Positions 12,601-24,701 are shown, counted from the first letter of the stretch. The stretch: 64,000 nt of DNA from Sanderia malayensis (GCA_013076295.1 RQOL01000466.1:3453080-3517079); one strand, 5' to 3'. Translations and numbers: made by a program. The notes: generated by a model not told the origin, from the sequence alone.

Positions 12601-15600
12601 CAGTCTGAATATGAGTGTTGTATTATTATGCTGACCTCTTCGACCTGCCATTCATCGTCGTCACTGTAATTCTGATACATCTCTTGCATAATAAACTTTC
12701 GATTGATAAACTTGTTCTTGTCCCATAGCCATTCGTTATCATTGGCCAAGTTTTTCACCTTCACATTCACCTTAAACACAATGAAAAAAGAAAGTCAGTC
12801 CCATGAGACGCAATTGCAGAATAGGTTTCGGCCAACGGTTTAAATCCGTGGTCAAAGAAATCAGGAGAAATATTCATCGTAGATTATACCTCCGTTCGGC
12901 CATCTTTTTTACCACGTGCTTGAGGAGATATGAGAACTGGCTCAAACACAACCTGATTTGATCGGAACAAAATCAAATCAGAGCATTCAACTCAACTTTA
13001 CACACACAATACAGACACACACTGCAGGAAGTAAACTATACATGGAATTGAATGAAACGAAATAGAATAAGGTTCCACCGCACACTGAATATACAGATGC
13101 ATAAAATACAAATTGCTATCCAGCGTACCTTTTTATTCAGTTCTTCACTCATGGCATTCGCTTCGCTTATCATTGGCAAAATCTTTAGCAAATCTTCTTG
13201 GATCAAAAGGTCCTCTAAAAATACACAAATAGAGCAAACATTATAGTGACGTCAATAATAATGATTATAACCTGGCGAATCATTTCAATTGACGAAATTG
13301 TGAGATAACTTAGCTACCTCTATTCGAAGAATTACTCTTGTCTGCAAGACGGCCATAAAAGCCAGAGTTCTTGGCAATCTCCTCTTGGGCTTGCTCATAG
13401 GTGGGCGCTTCTTGTTTTACTGTTTCTCCTTTCTTTTTCGCTTCCTTTTCTTTCTTCTTCAACTCGGGGTCGTGAGGGTGATGTAGAACGTAGAAATGGT
13501 TGTTACCAAACATCACCCTGAAATAACACAATTTCTTATAAGTTTCATTTCTTCTCTTTGAAGAGAAAAAACTGAAGATAATTTTACAACATAAACCAAG
13601 GAGAGATGGAAAAAATTGCCAATTTGAGAACACGAAGACCACCTCATTTTAATATCTTATTTTATCTCGATATAATTAACAAATCAATAAGCAAGAATAA
13701 TGAACATCAAGAAAACATGATTAACAAACATAACTCATTCAATACCTGTCGTTGTGATAAAGTGTTGTTTCGACAACAACCTGAACTCCATTGACAATGC
13801 ATTTTGCACCAGGACATGGCTTTATTTTAATGATCTCTTTTTTGTGCTGAAGTGTGGCGTGCTGTTTCTGAATGCTGAAAAACGAGAACAAATTTATTAA
13901 ACTAGCACAAACAGCCTTAGGACAAACCAAAAATTATTGAAAGATTAAAAAATTATTAGAAATAATGAAAGATAAGTTATATGTGATTTTCTTAGACTTT
14001 TATTCAAATCCAATTTTCAAACGTATCGGCATGAACTCTTTCGTGTTGGAATGACTTATTAATTACTGTTAATGGTATATGGAAAACAAAATCTAACCAA
14101 CCTTAGTCCGTTTAAAACGATATCTGCTGGTGGATCAGCTTTCTGGTTTCCAACTTTGAAATCGCCTGCAATAAAACACAGTGGATAAATACAGACAACG
14201 AATAAAGCAATTATCGAAGTATACACCAGCTACCCAAAAATGCAGAATAAAAATCACTTTTCTTCATGCAAGAATAAACGATTGATTCTTACATGTAGCC
14301 ACTCACCTTTGGGGATAAAATGCACAACCATGTTGGTGAGCTGGGGGTCTTCGTTTAAATTCCAGAAATGTGCGGTCGTCTTTCTTCTTTCTTGTTCGCT
14401 CTTCACTGCAGCAACTTGAGCCTGAAAAAGAACACAATTACAATCATCAATCATGTTTATCGCCAGTGCCAAAGCATATTGCATACATAGTACATCAAAT
14501 GGCTAGTGCTACGATATTCACAAAGTGCATCATCATAATATACACTGTAATGCTTTCATTAAACGCCCGGGGCGTTTATTAAGCTTTTTGTTATTTTAGG
14601 GGGACTTTTATTCGAGGGGGCGTTTAATCGAAGCATTACAGTAGTGCATGATGTATAAATTGTATATTGTAGGTTGTCTTGTATAAAAAAGCATGACGTG
14701 TACATATCTGCTAATATTAAATCCAGACGTATTAATGTATGACAAAGAAGAAGCAACGTACAGCAGAAGAATCCTTTTGCTCTTTCAGACGTTCTTCCCA
14801 ACTTTTCTTCATTGCCTCCATCTCTGTCTGATTTTGTTTCAACTGAAAACGAAAAGAAACAGAAACATGACGTCTTATACTAAAAGACATGATCTAATAA
14901 TGAATTAGCAGAAAAGTGCCACTTGCCTCCTACTTACATTGTCTCAAACTTACACAACGAAAATAGGAATTTCAAGAAACTCAAATGGATCAAAAAGTTA
15001 AAAAATCAACGAGAATCAATAAAATTATTCTTACCCTCTCCTCCATTTCCTTTTTCATTTCTTCAACTTCTGAAAATTCAACAGAAAAATATAATCAATA
15101 AACAGACATTGCAGATAAAAAAGCGTAGCTTGCCTTAATATGTCAATAAACTAATAAAACAAGCAATTTTCCCACGTGCATTCAAAGTGTAGCTCAAAGT
15201 GTAATTAGTATGGTGGTAGCAAAGATTCAACTATACTTATAGGTGTAATAGGTGACTTAGAGCTATGGTGGTTGCAAAGATTAAACCGTACACTGGCAAA
15301 TGCCAATACGTAATCAATACCTTCTTCGGAAATGCCGGATTGTTGTTGCTGTTGTTGTTGTTGCTGTGGAGCCTCAGTTGCGATGCCGCCAGCTTTCAAT
15401 GCATTTAGCAACCGCTCGTTTTCCTCTCTCAACTCTCTGATCAGCTTCTCAGTTGGACTTTCGTTCACAACAGCTTTGGTTTTGATCGACTTTGCTCTGT
15501 CAGCTACAATAAAATGTGCAATAAACGCAATAACTCAATGCGCAGTCAGAACATACAACACGATATCTAAACTAAATAGACCGCTGCACGAGTTACGCTT

Positions 15601-18600
15601 TTGTGTTCAGCTACTGGACACAAAAAAAGCTCTGAAGAAGGCAGCAATTCAATTCAATACTCAGAGTAAAAGGACTCAAAGTGTAATTAGCCTTCGAGGT
15701 GTCACGTGAGTCAGTAAGCGTTTCCCAAATAGGCTTACCGAATCTCAATGTTGACAAAGTTTCATCGTGATTAATGTCTGCAGGACTAAGAGCTGCAATC
15801 TATGAAGAACAGGGAAAATGACGTCATGTCTACAGAAACACACGAAAGAGGTATGTGCATCAATTCAACTCAATAGAGTGTAGGAATACGAACCATGATA
15901 GTCTTGCTGTTCCCACCCAATGCATTCTTCAGGAGTTTAGTCAATGTCGAGTCTCTGTATGGTACTACAACAGAACAGAGATCAATGCAATGAGCATGGT
16001 ATATCATACAGTCTCTTTTTCAATACGAAATTTTCCCTTGTGGACATACCAATTACATTTTTCTTTCCACCACTTTGATCAGCCAAAGCTAAGGAAAAAA
16101 ATGTATCATAATTGAATTTAAACAAAATTATTGTATGGAAATGATTTGACATTTAAGCTTAGAGTGAGTTTTTCTTAAAACTGTGGTGAACAGCTTTCAT
16201 CGATCAAGTATTTATATAAACACCAGTGTGAACTTCCCGGCTGTTCCATTTGCACAAATGTATCAGTTTAAACTCAACCATCTGGCTCTGTATAGCTAAC
16301 TGTACCTTTGATGACATTTCCCAAACTGGATAAGGATTGGTTAATGGCCGAGCCTTCTTTTAATCGATCTCCGGTTGCACCAGTAGAATCTGCTCTTTCG
16401 CTATAAAATATCATAAAACATCACATAACAATGTCGATACAGTGTTGATTATAAACATCTCACAATTTTAATAGCAGAAAATCAAGTTACGTGAACTGGT
16501 CTATAAAAAACGTTCACCCTTGGTTTACTAAAGGTCTTGATACAACGAAGTAGTTATTTCCTTCTTTGACATTCGCTGCATCGAAATTCCACTGGAAACA
16601 AAATAAAAAGAGAAAACAAGCAAGCAAAGAGAATACCTTCCAGCAAGATCAACAAGATTGATGATAGACGTCATTGTTGTACTCTGCCCAGCGGCATTAT
16701 CTCCTTTCTGGCTGAAGTTGATTGCCACAATCGTATGAGCACGACTGAAATTCAATACGATACAAATCAATTAAGAGTCATCATAGCTTACGCTGCTGTC
16801 GTCTTGATTTGGTAAGAGGTCCAGTCAATTCATGCAATAAAGTGGAGGGTGTATCTGAATTGATTAAACTGTTGCAATCGAGTCGTAATACCTGCTGGTT
16901 GCATTCATGTTAGTCGATGCAACAGTTCTGCTTTTTGTTCCCGCTTCAATATGAGCATCAATGTCCTTGTAGCTTCCAACTGGTCTGGCCACTAGCTGTT
17001 CAACTGTTTTCAAGAAAATTAGGAAAGAATATACAGTTGACATTCACTATCTCAAATCCCAAAAAGAAAAGAACATTTGATCGAAATAGCGGGTGTTAAA
17101 TACGTGCGAAATAAGTGCCAGAACGAATGAGAAATTGTTCAAAACAATGGACAGTGGAGATAGCAAACGACAACTGCAATTTTAACAAATGAAGGAAGCA
17201 ATGACGTGCACAATGGAAGTTTAAAATAGACCAGCACCCAAATTGATGCGAAACAGCTGGAAAAAGGTTGAATGAAAATGGTAGTTTGCACAATAAGAAG
17301 TATTGGAGTACATTTAGCTACTTACCGTAAAACCCAAGCTTTGGATGTTGCCTCACTTTCATTCCACCCTTGATCTTAAGAGAGGCTGGATTCAGCAAAT
17401 CTCGAACCTGTAAGAGGGGGGGGGGGAAATAAGGCCAAGTCGAAAGATGTTACAACTTATATGCGTACCAAGCATCTACGCATATTGTTCTTGATAGCAT
17501 CAACGTCAAACTAATGTGTCTGATAACATGTTGAGTTCATTACCTGCTCGTTGTAGATTTCCAACATGCTGACTTTCACCTGAGAAAATAGAATCGAACA
17601 CAATAAATCACGTTTGCTTTGCAACTCAAAATGAAGCACAAAGGAGTGAAACCATTCCATTTATGCATTCATGGAAGTAGAAGTATATTTAAAGACAAAA
17701 TATTGAAAGTAATCCCGGTCCAGAAAATCCTGACTTCAGATTTCAAATTATTGATGTGCATTTAATTTAGTTTTCTTTCTAGCCTGGGGTTTTCTACATT
17801 TATTCCTCTGCTTTTGGCATTGTTTTGTTTTCATGGTGAAAACAAAACAATAACATAACTATATAACAATAACCCAAACCTTGACCCTAACCCTAACCCT
17901 AATGCTAAACCAAATTTCAACTGACACACCAGACACTGTCAGTATTATTACATCATGCAAGCTCCTGTTCAGTAGCCTATATAGGCCACTGCTCATACAC
18001 GCCCACCATTAAGGCCTCTAACCCTAACCCTAACCGACACACCATACACTGTCAGTAGCATTACGTCATGTATACTCCTGCGCAGTAGCCTATATATGAC
18101 ACTGAGCATACACACCCACCTTTACGGCCTCCAACCCTAACCCTAACCCCAATCCTAACAATAACCCTAACCCATACACCATACACTGTCACTAGCATTA
18201 CGTCATGTATACTCCTGCGCAGTAGCGTATATATGGAACTGCGCATACACACCCACCTTTACGGCCTCTAACCCTAACCCTAACCCTAACCCTAATACTA
18301 ACCCTAACCCTAACCCTAAACGATACACCATACACTGTCACTAGCATTACGTCATGTATACTCCTGCGCAGTAGCGTATATGTGGAACTGCGCATACACA
18401 CCCACCTTTACGGCCTCTAACCCTAACCCTAACCCTAATACTAACCCCAACCCTAACCCTAAACGATACACCATACACTGTCACTAGCATTACGTCATGT
18501 ATACTCCTGCGCAGTAGCGTATATATGGAACTGCGCATACACACCCACCTTTACGGCCTCTAACCCTAACCCTAATCCCAACCCTAACCCTAACCCTAAC

Positions 18601-21419
18601 CCTAACCCTAACCCATACACCATACACTGTCAGTAGCATTACGTCATGTATACTCCTGCGCAGTAACCTATATATGGCACTGCGCATACACACCCACCTT
18701 TACGGCCTCTAACCCTAACCCTAACCCTAACCCTAATACTAACCCTAACCCTAACCCTAAACGATACACCATACACTGTCACTAGCATTACGTCATGTAT
18801 ACTCCTGCGCAGTAGCGTATATATGGAACTGCGCATACACACCCACCTTTACGGCCTCTAACCCTAACCCTAACCCTAACCCATACACCATACACTGTCA
18901 GTAGCATTACGTCATGTATACTCCTGCGCAGTAGCCTATATATGGCACTGCGCATAAACACCCACCATTAGGAAATGTAAATTACAAATTGATCAAAACA
19001 CAAAGTAGATGTCCTCATCAAGTTTTGAACCAGGGTCTCGAGATTAGCGTTCAGGAAAGTTACCGGTAGTCCACAGCAGCCCTTCCAGCAGAGGTGAAGA
19101 GGATAATGTCAAAGGAATGAACGCACCAGACTCCTTCATCCGTTGATATTAGTCATGCATACCTGCGTCATGCCACATTTGAAATTGGCCGGCGCAGCAA
19201 ATCATTCGGTTATTGAATTAAAGTGGGTATGCGCTTGACATACGACAAAAGCAAGCTAACATCCCACCCCCTCAACTGCTTCACTGTTCGGTGAATGTTT
19301 AGTCGCACCTTAACAAGGAAAATAAAGCTTGCTTGCTTGCAAGCTGTTGTCTACACCCATGTCCATATTTTTTGCAGAGACTCATTTCAAAACATATCTT
19401 TTTAATCAATTGCTAGATGCTTCAGTCCCGACTATTGGTTTTAAATCACAGCAGCACTCATTTCAACAATGTTAACAGCTAGTTGTAATTGAATTGAATT
19501 AATCGCGAAGCCATTCCATCGACAAAACACATTGGCTGTGCATCACTAATTGAAGAGCATTAGCCATTCTATATGAATGTGATTACCTGGTATTCCTTAT
19601 CTGATTTTTCTTCTATTTTCTTGTCAATGCCTTGAAAGAGTCGTTCGCATGTGATAGGAACGATGCCTAAAATCAAAACACGATCGTTCGTAAAAATCGT
19701 TCGTATTCCACCAAGTCAAAATCGGAAGCTACATAATGTTGTAGGGATTCAAGAAGCAACAGTCGAAAGGAACATCGAAGCAAATTGGCCACCTAAACAC
19801 GTGCCCCCAATATTTGAAAACAGTGCCCCGTTCTTCTTCGAAACGTGCCCCACTCTATTACTTCTGTGCCCCCGATTCAAGTCATCATCATCGATCATCA
19901 TTAAACTATGAAACATTTCACCTTGAGCATAAACAATAGCAAGTAAAGTGTATGTTACTTTGAGGTATAATTGTTTTACTAACCCTTATTCTGCCCATAG
20001 CCAACCATGGAATATGATTTTCCAGACCCGGTTTGCCCGTATGCGAACAACGAGCAATTGTAGCCGGCCCATGCATTATCCAACACTCCAACTCCGAGAT
20101 CTTCAAATACGATTTTCTGCAACAAATCAAAATGGCAATGACCACATGACGCTATTTCGTGCCCAGTACCCAACTTACTACGTCATCTCTCGTTTAATCC
20201 AGATCAAAGGGCAGGAATAAACATTCAACTGAACTGAATTGAACAATGCATCCCGTATCTTCACCCCATTGCTCGTTTCAAGCTGTGGTTGGCAAATGTT
20301 TGGCTTCACGACTCTAATAGCTAGTTATCAACAGCAAACATGGCGTTTCAAATGCATTTCAGAAGGCAGGGGTAGGGTAAGGATGGGGCAGGCTAGCAGG
20401 GGATGTGCGCTTCTAAAATTTCGAGCATCAAACCTGATCAGCGTATTTCGAGCCAGTTGGCGCGAGATAACCATTGTCCAACTCTTTGAATTCATCGTGT
20501 GACCAATAGCTGAAATCGAAGTTGAATTTCCGCGGTTCATGGTCCATGTTTTCTGGGTCCTTGATCAATGTCGTCTTGCCAACCATGTCTATAATGTTTA
20601 TAGCATTTCTCGTTCTCTCTCTGTCATTGTGTGATCAGTTAAGAAAGCAACCACAACTCTTGCATATAACATGCAGATAGCTTGCATAATAACACGCAGA
20701 TAGCTTATCAACGCCAGCGCAATAGCCCCTTTCGTGGTAGATACATATCCGTTTACAGTGTTGGTACAGTTTTTCTCACAGTTGGGCCAAGGAGAGCAAA
20801 TGGTGAGGTGATTGAGAAATACGAAAAAATCGAGAACTTTTAAGCTGGTGAAAGGTGAAAGGTATTAACTTCAAAGATTAAATACGCACAATAAAGCCGT
20901 TAGTACCCCCAGGTGATTTTCGTTTGCCTTTGGTCTAAATATTAAGATCGATTCAAGCTCCATGGACAGGGAAAATCCTTGCCTTCTGTTTTGCAAGCGT
21001 TAGTAAAAGCAAATATCTTGAACACCATGCACATGAAATCTACAGCATATATACACATTTGTATACAATTCCGTACGAATGAAGCAAGTCAAATAATAAT
21101 AAATCCTAATCCTAACAAAAACAGCCCAATTTGCAGAAGAATGCAAATGTTTGACAAGTCGACTCAACTCAAAGATATCATTGCATTGCATTAACGTAAC
21201 CAGAGATCTGTCTGACATTATCTGTCCTAATAGTGCAGCATTTACATATCTAGACAGCAATATCCGCATGCAAAACGTAATGCAAACACAAATTATCGAC
21301 AAGATAAATAACATTGCAAAGTCAAACAAAAGTCAATTTATCAAGGCAGACAGACTAAAAGAAGAAAAGGATATGAATGGCCTAACTCTAACCGCAACTT
21401 TTATGTTATCCTCAGCCAT
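9634..21419 (-). CDS. Kinesin-3 motor protein, KLP-6/KIF28-like (29 coding exons)
   Basis: Predicted plus-end microtubule motor of 981 aa. Exons in coding order: 21419-21375, 20628-20434, 20116-19984, 19666-19587, 17579-17544, 17407-17326, 17003-16892, 16744-16637, 16400-16306, 16088-16050, 15964-15894, 15799-15739, 15503-15321, 15069-15035, 14842-14762, 14421-14307, 14165-14102, 13874-13746, 13517-13318, 13214-13129, 12952-12890, 12770-12636, 11882-11799, 11607-11545, 11160-11086, 11004-10936, 10632-10504, 10125-9889, 9774-9634. Motor: KVAVRVRPF (7-15), P-loop GQTGSGKS (about 107-114), switch I NATSSRAH, switch II DLAGSE, then neck and a Q9 tract (about 399-407). An FHA domain spans about 480-570. 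KDPFWEP and a KLP-6/KIF28-type C-terminal region (GHLQVEIEPC, '[17 protein letters not shown]') follow. The first coding intron is AT-AC. The last exon has a strong internal donor (TTG|gtatgt), so the C-terminus is uncertain. KLP-6 moves polycystins in cilia; the same role here is inference. Confidence 0.88.
10736..10802. repeat. Tandem duplication of 33 bp in a kinesin intron
   Basis: Two adjacent near-identical copies: 'atacccttaagcgtc' + 'tttatctc.acaatcgta'. They differ by one inserted c and one a/g change. It lies in the intron between the exons ending at 10936 and starting at 10632. Confidence 0.75.
12280..12335. repeat. Long-stem inverted repeat in a kinesin intron
   Basis: Left arm 12280-12298 (TGATCAGCTGTTTCCCTTC) pairs with right arm 12317-12335, 18 of 19 positions matching, around an 18-nt loop. 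It sits within a non-coding stretch (11883-12635) of the minus-strand kinesin. It may be the remains of a foldback element. Confidence 0.7.
14543..14646. mobile_element. Short MITE-like palindromic element
   Basis: Terminal inverted repeats CTGTAATGCTTtcATTAAACGCCC and its near-complement at 14622-14641 (22 of 24 match) enclose about 60 bp with GGGGCGTTTATT and ATTCGAGG sequence. It lies in the kinesin intron 14422-14761. The flanking duplication is not clear, so the superfamily is not assigned. Confidence 0.6.
17884..18970. repeat. Composite satellite: (CCCTAA)n blocks alternating with a hairpin unit
   Basis: About eight units with spacing of about 119-149 bp (marker 'cgtcatgtatactcctgcgc' at 18062, 18203, 18352, 18495, 18644, 18793 and 18912, plus a diverged copy near 17951). 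Each unit joins 3-8 telomere-type CCCTAA repeats to a conserved segment of about 100 bp. That segment contains a perfect 8-bp stem, TGCGCAGT...ACTGCGCA (for example 18216-18223 with 18238-18245). The array sits inside the kinesin intron 17580-19586. The minus-strand ORFs here, rich in alternating Arg-Val, are translations of the repeat and not genes. Confidence 0.93.
19350..19486. repeat. Dispersed repeat, copy A
   Basis: About 130 bp shared with 37911-38044: 'ccatattttttg', 'tttttaatcaa.tgctagatgct', 'tcacagcagcactcatttca' and 'caatgttaacagctagtt'. Copy A is in the kinesin intron and copy B in an intron of the EF-hand/kelch gene. No coding content. Confidence 0.75.
20629..21374 (-). other. 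Candidate U12-type (AT-AC) intron of the kinesin gene
   Basis: On the minus strand the 5' splice site reads |ATATCCTTTT, an exact match to the minor-spliceosome consensus. The end has branch-site-like TTTCTTAAC followed about 10 nt later by CAC|. Joining codons in phase 0 gives '...[17 protein letters not shown]', which restores the conserved kinesin-3 motor start. No GT-AG pair in the area gives a comparable junction. Confidence 0.82.
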
Positions 21420-22666
21420 TTCGTTCGCAGCAAATCAAGAAAATCAAATGCAAAGCTGGAAATAACTCTTTCACAGTAATTATCTACTAGTTGTTGACTT
21501 TTAAAATTTATCCTAATAAATTGTTGTTGAATTTTAGCTTCAATTGGACTCCATATTAATTTTTCTTGCAATGGCCTCGTATTCAAATCATGTCGTCATG
21601 GTATTAAGGAAATAGTTGTTTGAGTTTACTTACCTTGTTGACATGTTAACATGAAAATGATAAATAAATAAACTAGAAATAGCTCTTGCTTAGCACTGCC
21701 CGCAAACATTAAGTTCCTCGATGACGATAACACGGGGCGGATAGTTATTGCATTGGTTTTGTAAAACAATACTTTGGAGTGACACTAGAGAATTTATGGG
21801 TTGTTTGAAAGTTCATCAACTATTAATAATTTGAAAAACCCCATTTGCTAACTTGGCAAATACAGCAACATTGATTTGAATAATTAAACTTTGTAATAGT
21901 TAAATAATAAGCATTACCAAGAATGTCCTTAACAATATATATATATATATATATATGTATAGTAATAACATAATACCACTTTCCCCTATGTGATAAAATG
22001 TGTCTTCTAAAACGAACCTGTAATATTAGGAACTCAAAATGAGAAATAAACGAGTGTAAACTCTTTTGAAACATTTTCTGTGTTATATCGTAATTGGGTA
22101 GCAGCCTGTGTGAAAGCCTGTGTGGATACTGAGAATTGATTGTTGAAAGAAAGATTGTGACACTTGATTGATTTATCCGTTGTTTCCCAGTGCATTTGAT
22201 TGATTGTTGCCATAACAGCACAAAAATTGACTTACAATAAAATTGATTGTTGTCATGGCAGCAAAAAAGTGACAAAATCTGCTGATAAAGTGACAAAATC
22301 TGCTGACAACATGAACAGAAGCTTCCATATGCTCCTAAAACGCGGGGCAGACTATAAGCCCTTCACTCGCGCGCTATCGCGCGCTCGTTGCGGGCAGTAA
22401 CGCAATTACAAAATACTAAATAAAATGCGTGAAATTTCTGTAAACAAATACATGTGAGCTTGTGAGTTAAAGCGAGTGGCCTGTGAAACGTATCGGTTTC
22501 AAATCTTTTAAAACAGGTCGCTGACGACAAATACAGAGGCTTCCATTTGTTCCATGACATTATGACGTCTTATGAGACAGAGACCAAATCACAAACTAAA
22601 AGACGGCATAAAGAGCGAACCAGTTCAACAACAGGTTACATTTCGACCATCTAGTTCCTATTCAAA
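21420..22666. other. Intergenic between divergent kinesin and intronless ORF
   Basis: Contains a (TA)n microsatellite at about 21934-21956 and a palindromic CpG-rich 'cgcgcgctatcgcgcgctcg' at about 22369-22388. No gene recognised. It probably holds the promoters of both flanking genes. Confidence 0.4.
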
Positions 22667-24184
22667 ATGGTATTTTGGTGGTTAGGATACGACTGGTGGG
22701 GTGCGGAAGAGAGCACAGGCGACAACGGCGATAAAAGCGATAAAAGCGACGCGACGGCAACTGAGAGAGAAAAAGAAGACTGGATATGGATCGATCATTC
22801 AGATAACGTTCTCAAACAGAGTGATTTGGATTTTTTCGAAAGATGCGACGAAAGCAACAGCGAAGAGCCGCTACGGGAATTTAGGTTGTCGTATGCAGAC
22901 GCGGTTAGGGCATCTTTTGAACGATGCAAAAAAGGAAGTAGCGAAAATTATAGCGAAAGGAACAAGACGACGATTGATGGTAGCAGCTCGTGGAATTTAG
23001 CAAAAGTAAAGCTCCTTCCACAAGGCTTCAATGATTACTCCGCGAATGAGAAAATACCAACAAAGAGAACACCGGCAACAGAATTTGATAGAAAAAGGAA
23101 AAACAAAAACTTAAGGCGGTATCAACCATTTCCAAAGCAAGGGCGATTATCAATAACAGCAACAAGTGACAGCAAAGCATATTGTCAATTCAACTTTCTT
23201 GAAAAAGAATTTCTTGCGCCATTCAAGTTTCCATTCGATCAAAATGAGATGAAGAAAGAACCGCAACATATGACAATTATATCTTCTCATGATGATAAGT
23301 ATGGTTGGAAAACAGTTGAGAGGGGATTGAACAGAAGAGCTTCAAATACCAAATTCGCAAACGCATTCAAAGCAAACAGATTCGCTGTAGATGTCAGCAA
23401 CAATGAATTCGACATGAACATTTGTCTGCTACGCATGCGTTGTCTGCCAGAAGATCTCGTGAAGACGACAAAGAAGGATGAGATAATGAAGAATTGTTGT
23501 ACGGTTGTTGAAGATGTTAGAATTCCAATTCGAGACATCAATAAAGGCTCTAATCACACGATCTGCGTACGAAAAGATCTTAAAAAGATGATAACATTGA
23601 GAATAAAAAAATCCAATGAAATTAAATGGAGAGCTGAGAAGAAAGATTATCTTATCCCAAGCAGGATTAAAAAAACGACAACATTGCAAAATAATGCTGT
23701 TGATATAAGACCACTTCGATATTTGCTTGGATTGGAAAAGCAACCTTTATGCATCGAATGGAAAATGGAAAGAGAAGATGAATCTATCAATACGCTCTCA
23801 CAAGGACGAAAATTCATCGAGCATATATTTAACGGTTTGTTTTGCCTTGCTCTTTCAATAAGTGGCATGGACGTGACAGCAAACAATTACCAAATACTTT
23901 CAGTGCCAGAGATAAGAGGCACAAATCAGAACGAGGTCAGCAACCAAGTGAAATCGAGGCAGATTCGCATTTCAAGGAGAGGCAGAAGGAGCCGATGTGA
24001 TTCGAAGTGGAGGCTGGAGTTGAAGACGCAGAGGCAAATAGCGAAGGGGGCAATTCCCAAGAGCAGATTAGGATGTATGAAGAAGGCAAATATGGTGAAA
24101 TTCAGGCAAGCAAAACATAGTAGCAAGAGCAGAAATTTCACCGCACAGAAATTCAGTGGTAGATCTGGAGTACGAGCATGTTAA
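22667..24184 (+). CDS. Intronless protein of unknown function, 505 aa
   Basis: Single uninterrupted frame of 505 codons with an early Met and an AATAAA about 80 nt after the stop (24267-24272). It is hydrophilic and strongly basic in its C-terminal half, with no signal peptide or clear membrane span. The N-terminus is Trp-rich (VFWWLGYDWWG). An acid-flanked 'EKEDWIWIDHSDN' follows near residues 35-47 and resembles an LC3-interacting motif (W-x-x-I). TP53INP proteins carry a similar acidic W-I-x-V motif near their N-terminus and a basic C-terminus, but overall resemblance is too weak to assign. 'LSYADAVRASFE' and 'KANRFAVDV' look like short conserved linear motifs. It is the only long intronless gene here, so a retrogene origin is possible. 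Confidence 0.68.
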   Translation: MVFWWLGYDWWGAEESTGDNGDKSDKSDATATEREKEDWIWIDHSDNVLKQSDLDFFERCDESNSEEPLREFRLSYADAVRASFERCKKGSSENYSERNKTTIDGSSSWNLAKVKLLPQGFNDYSANEKIPTKRTPATEFDRKRKNKNLRRYQPFPKQGRLSITATSDSKAYCQFNFLEKEFLAPFKFPFDQNEMKKEPQHMTIISSHDDKYGWKTVERGLNRRASNTKFANAFKANRFAVDVSNNEFDMNICLLRMRCLPEDLVKTTKKDEIMKNCCTVVEDVRIPIRDINKGSNHTICVRKDLKKMITLRIKKSNEIKWRAEKKDYLIPSRIKKTTTLQNNAVDIRPLRYLLGLEKQPLCIEWKMEREDESINTLSQGRKFIEHIFNGLFCLALSISGMDVTANNYQILSVPEIRGTNQNEVSNQVKSRQIRISRRGRRSRCDSKWRLELKTQRQIAKGAIPKSRLGCMKKANMVKFRQAKHSSKSRNFTAQKFSGRSGVRAC

Positions 24185-24701
24185 ACATGAAACAATATCA
24201 AAATAATAATAATAATGAACCTACCATGTCATACATAAACATATAATCAAAAATTCATAATAACAAAATAAATGATGTATAATAACTTTAGATTAAAAAC
24301 ATCAAAAAAAGAAAATATTTTATAATATAATTACTAAAAAATGAAAAATATTGAATGAAATAAATTGAATAAAAATTTGAAAATGACAACAGTTGTTTAC
24401 TTATTCTCACAGTCCATTGCTGAATTTAATTTTAAATTTCACGCCATGCTTTAGGTCTGCTTTCAAGTAAAAATTGTTTGAAAATCAAGTTTAACGACTA
24501 TTGGGGAGGAGTGTAGCGCGCACAATTAAGATAAACAACAGCAATAATTATAAGCCTTGCGCATTGCAACACTGTACACTGCACACCCAGGCTGCCAGTG
24601 CTTGTTCCCTCAATTCCTACTTCCAGTCAATTTCTCACACATACACACTAGTCGTGCAATCCATATAGTTATAATACAAATAAAAATAATAACAGATTCC
24701 A
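24185..24701. other. Intergenic between convergent genes
   Basis: Very AT-rich 3' flank of the intronless ORF (to about 24400) and the likely 3' UTR of the minus-strand membrane-protein gene. Nothing else seen. Confidence 0.4.

Noticed and set aside
18061..18842. Five overlapping minus-strand ORFs of 63-67 aa with nearly identical Cys/Arg/Val-rich products
   Set aside because: They are the translation of the tandem satellite (TTAGGG read as alternating Arg and Val codons). Similarity comes from the repeat, not from a gene family.
18990..19060. tRNA-like 'ggttcaaaac' with 'ctcgagaccctgg' on the minus strand next to the satellite
   Set aside because: No A box at the right distance and no cloverleaf could be drawn; a tRNA or SINE call is not supported.
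23287..23886. Overlapping minus-strand ORFs within the intronless gene
   Set aside because: Antisense shadows of the 505-codon frame, produced by its Lys/Asn-rich codons.
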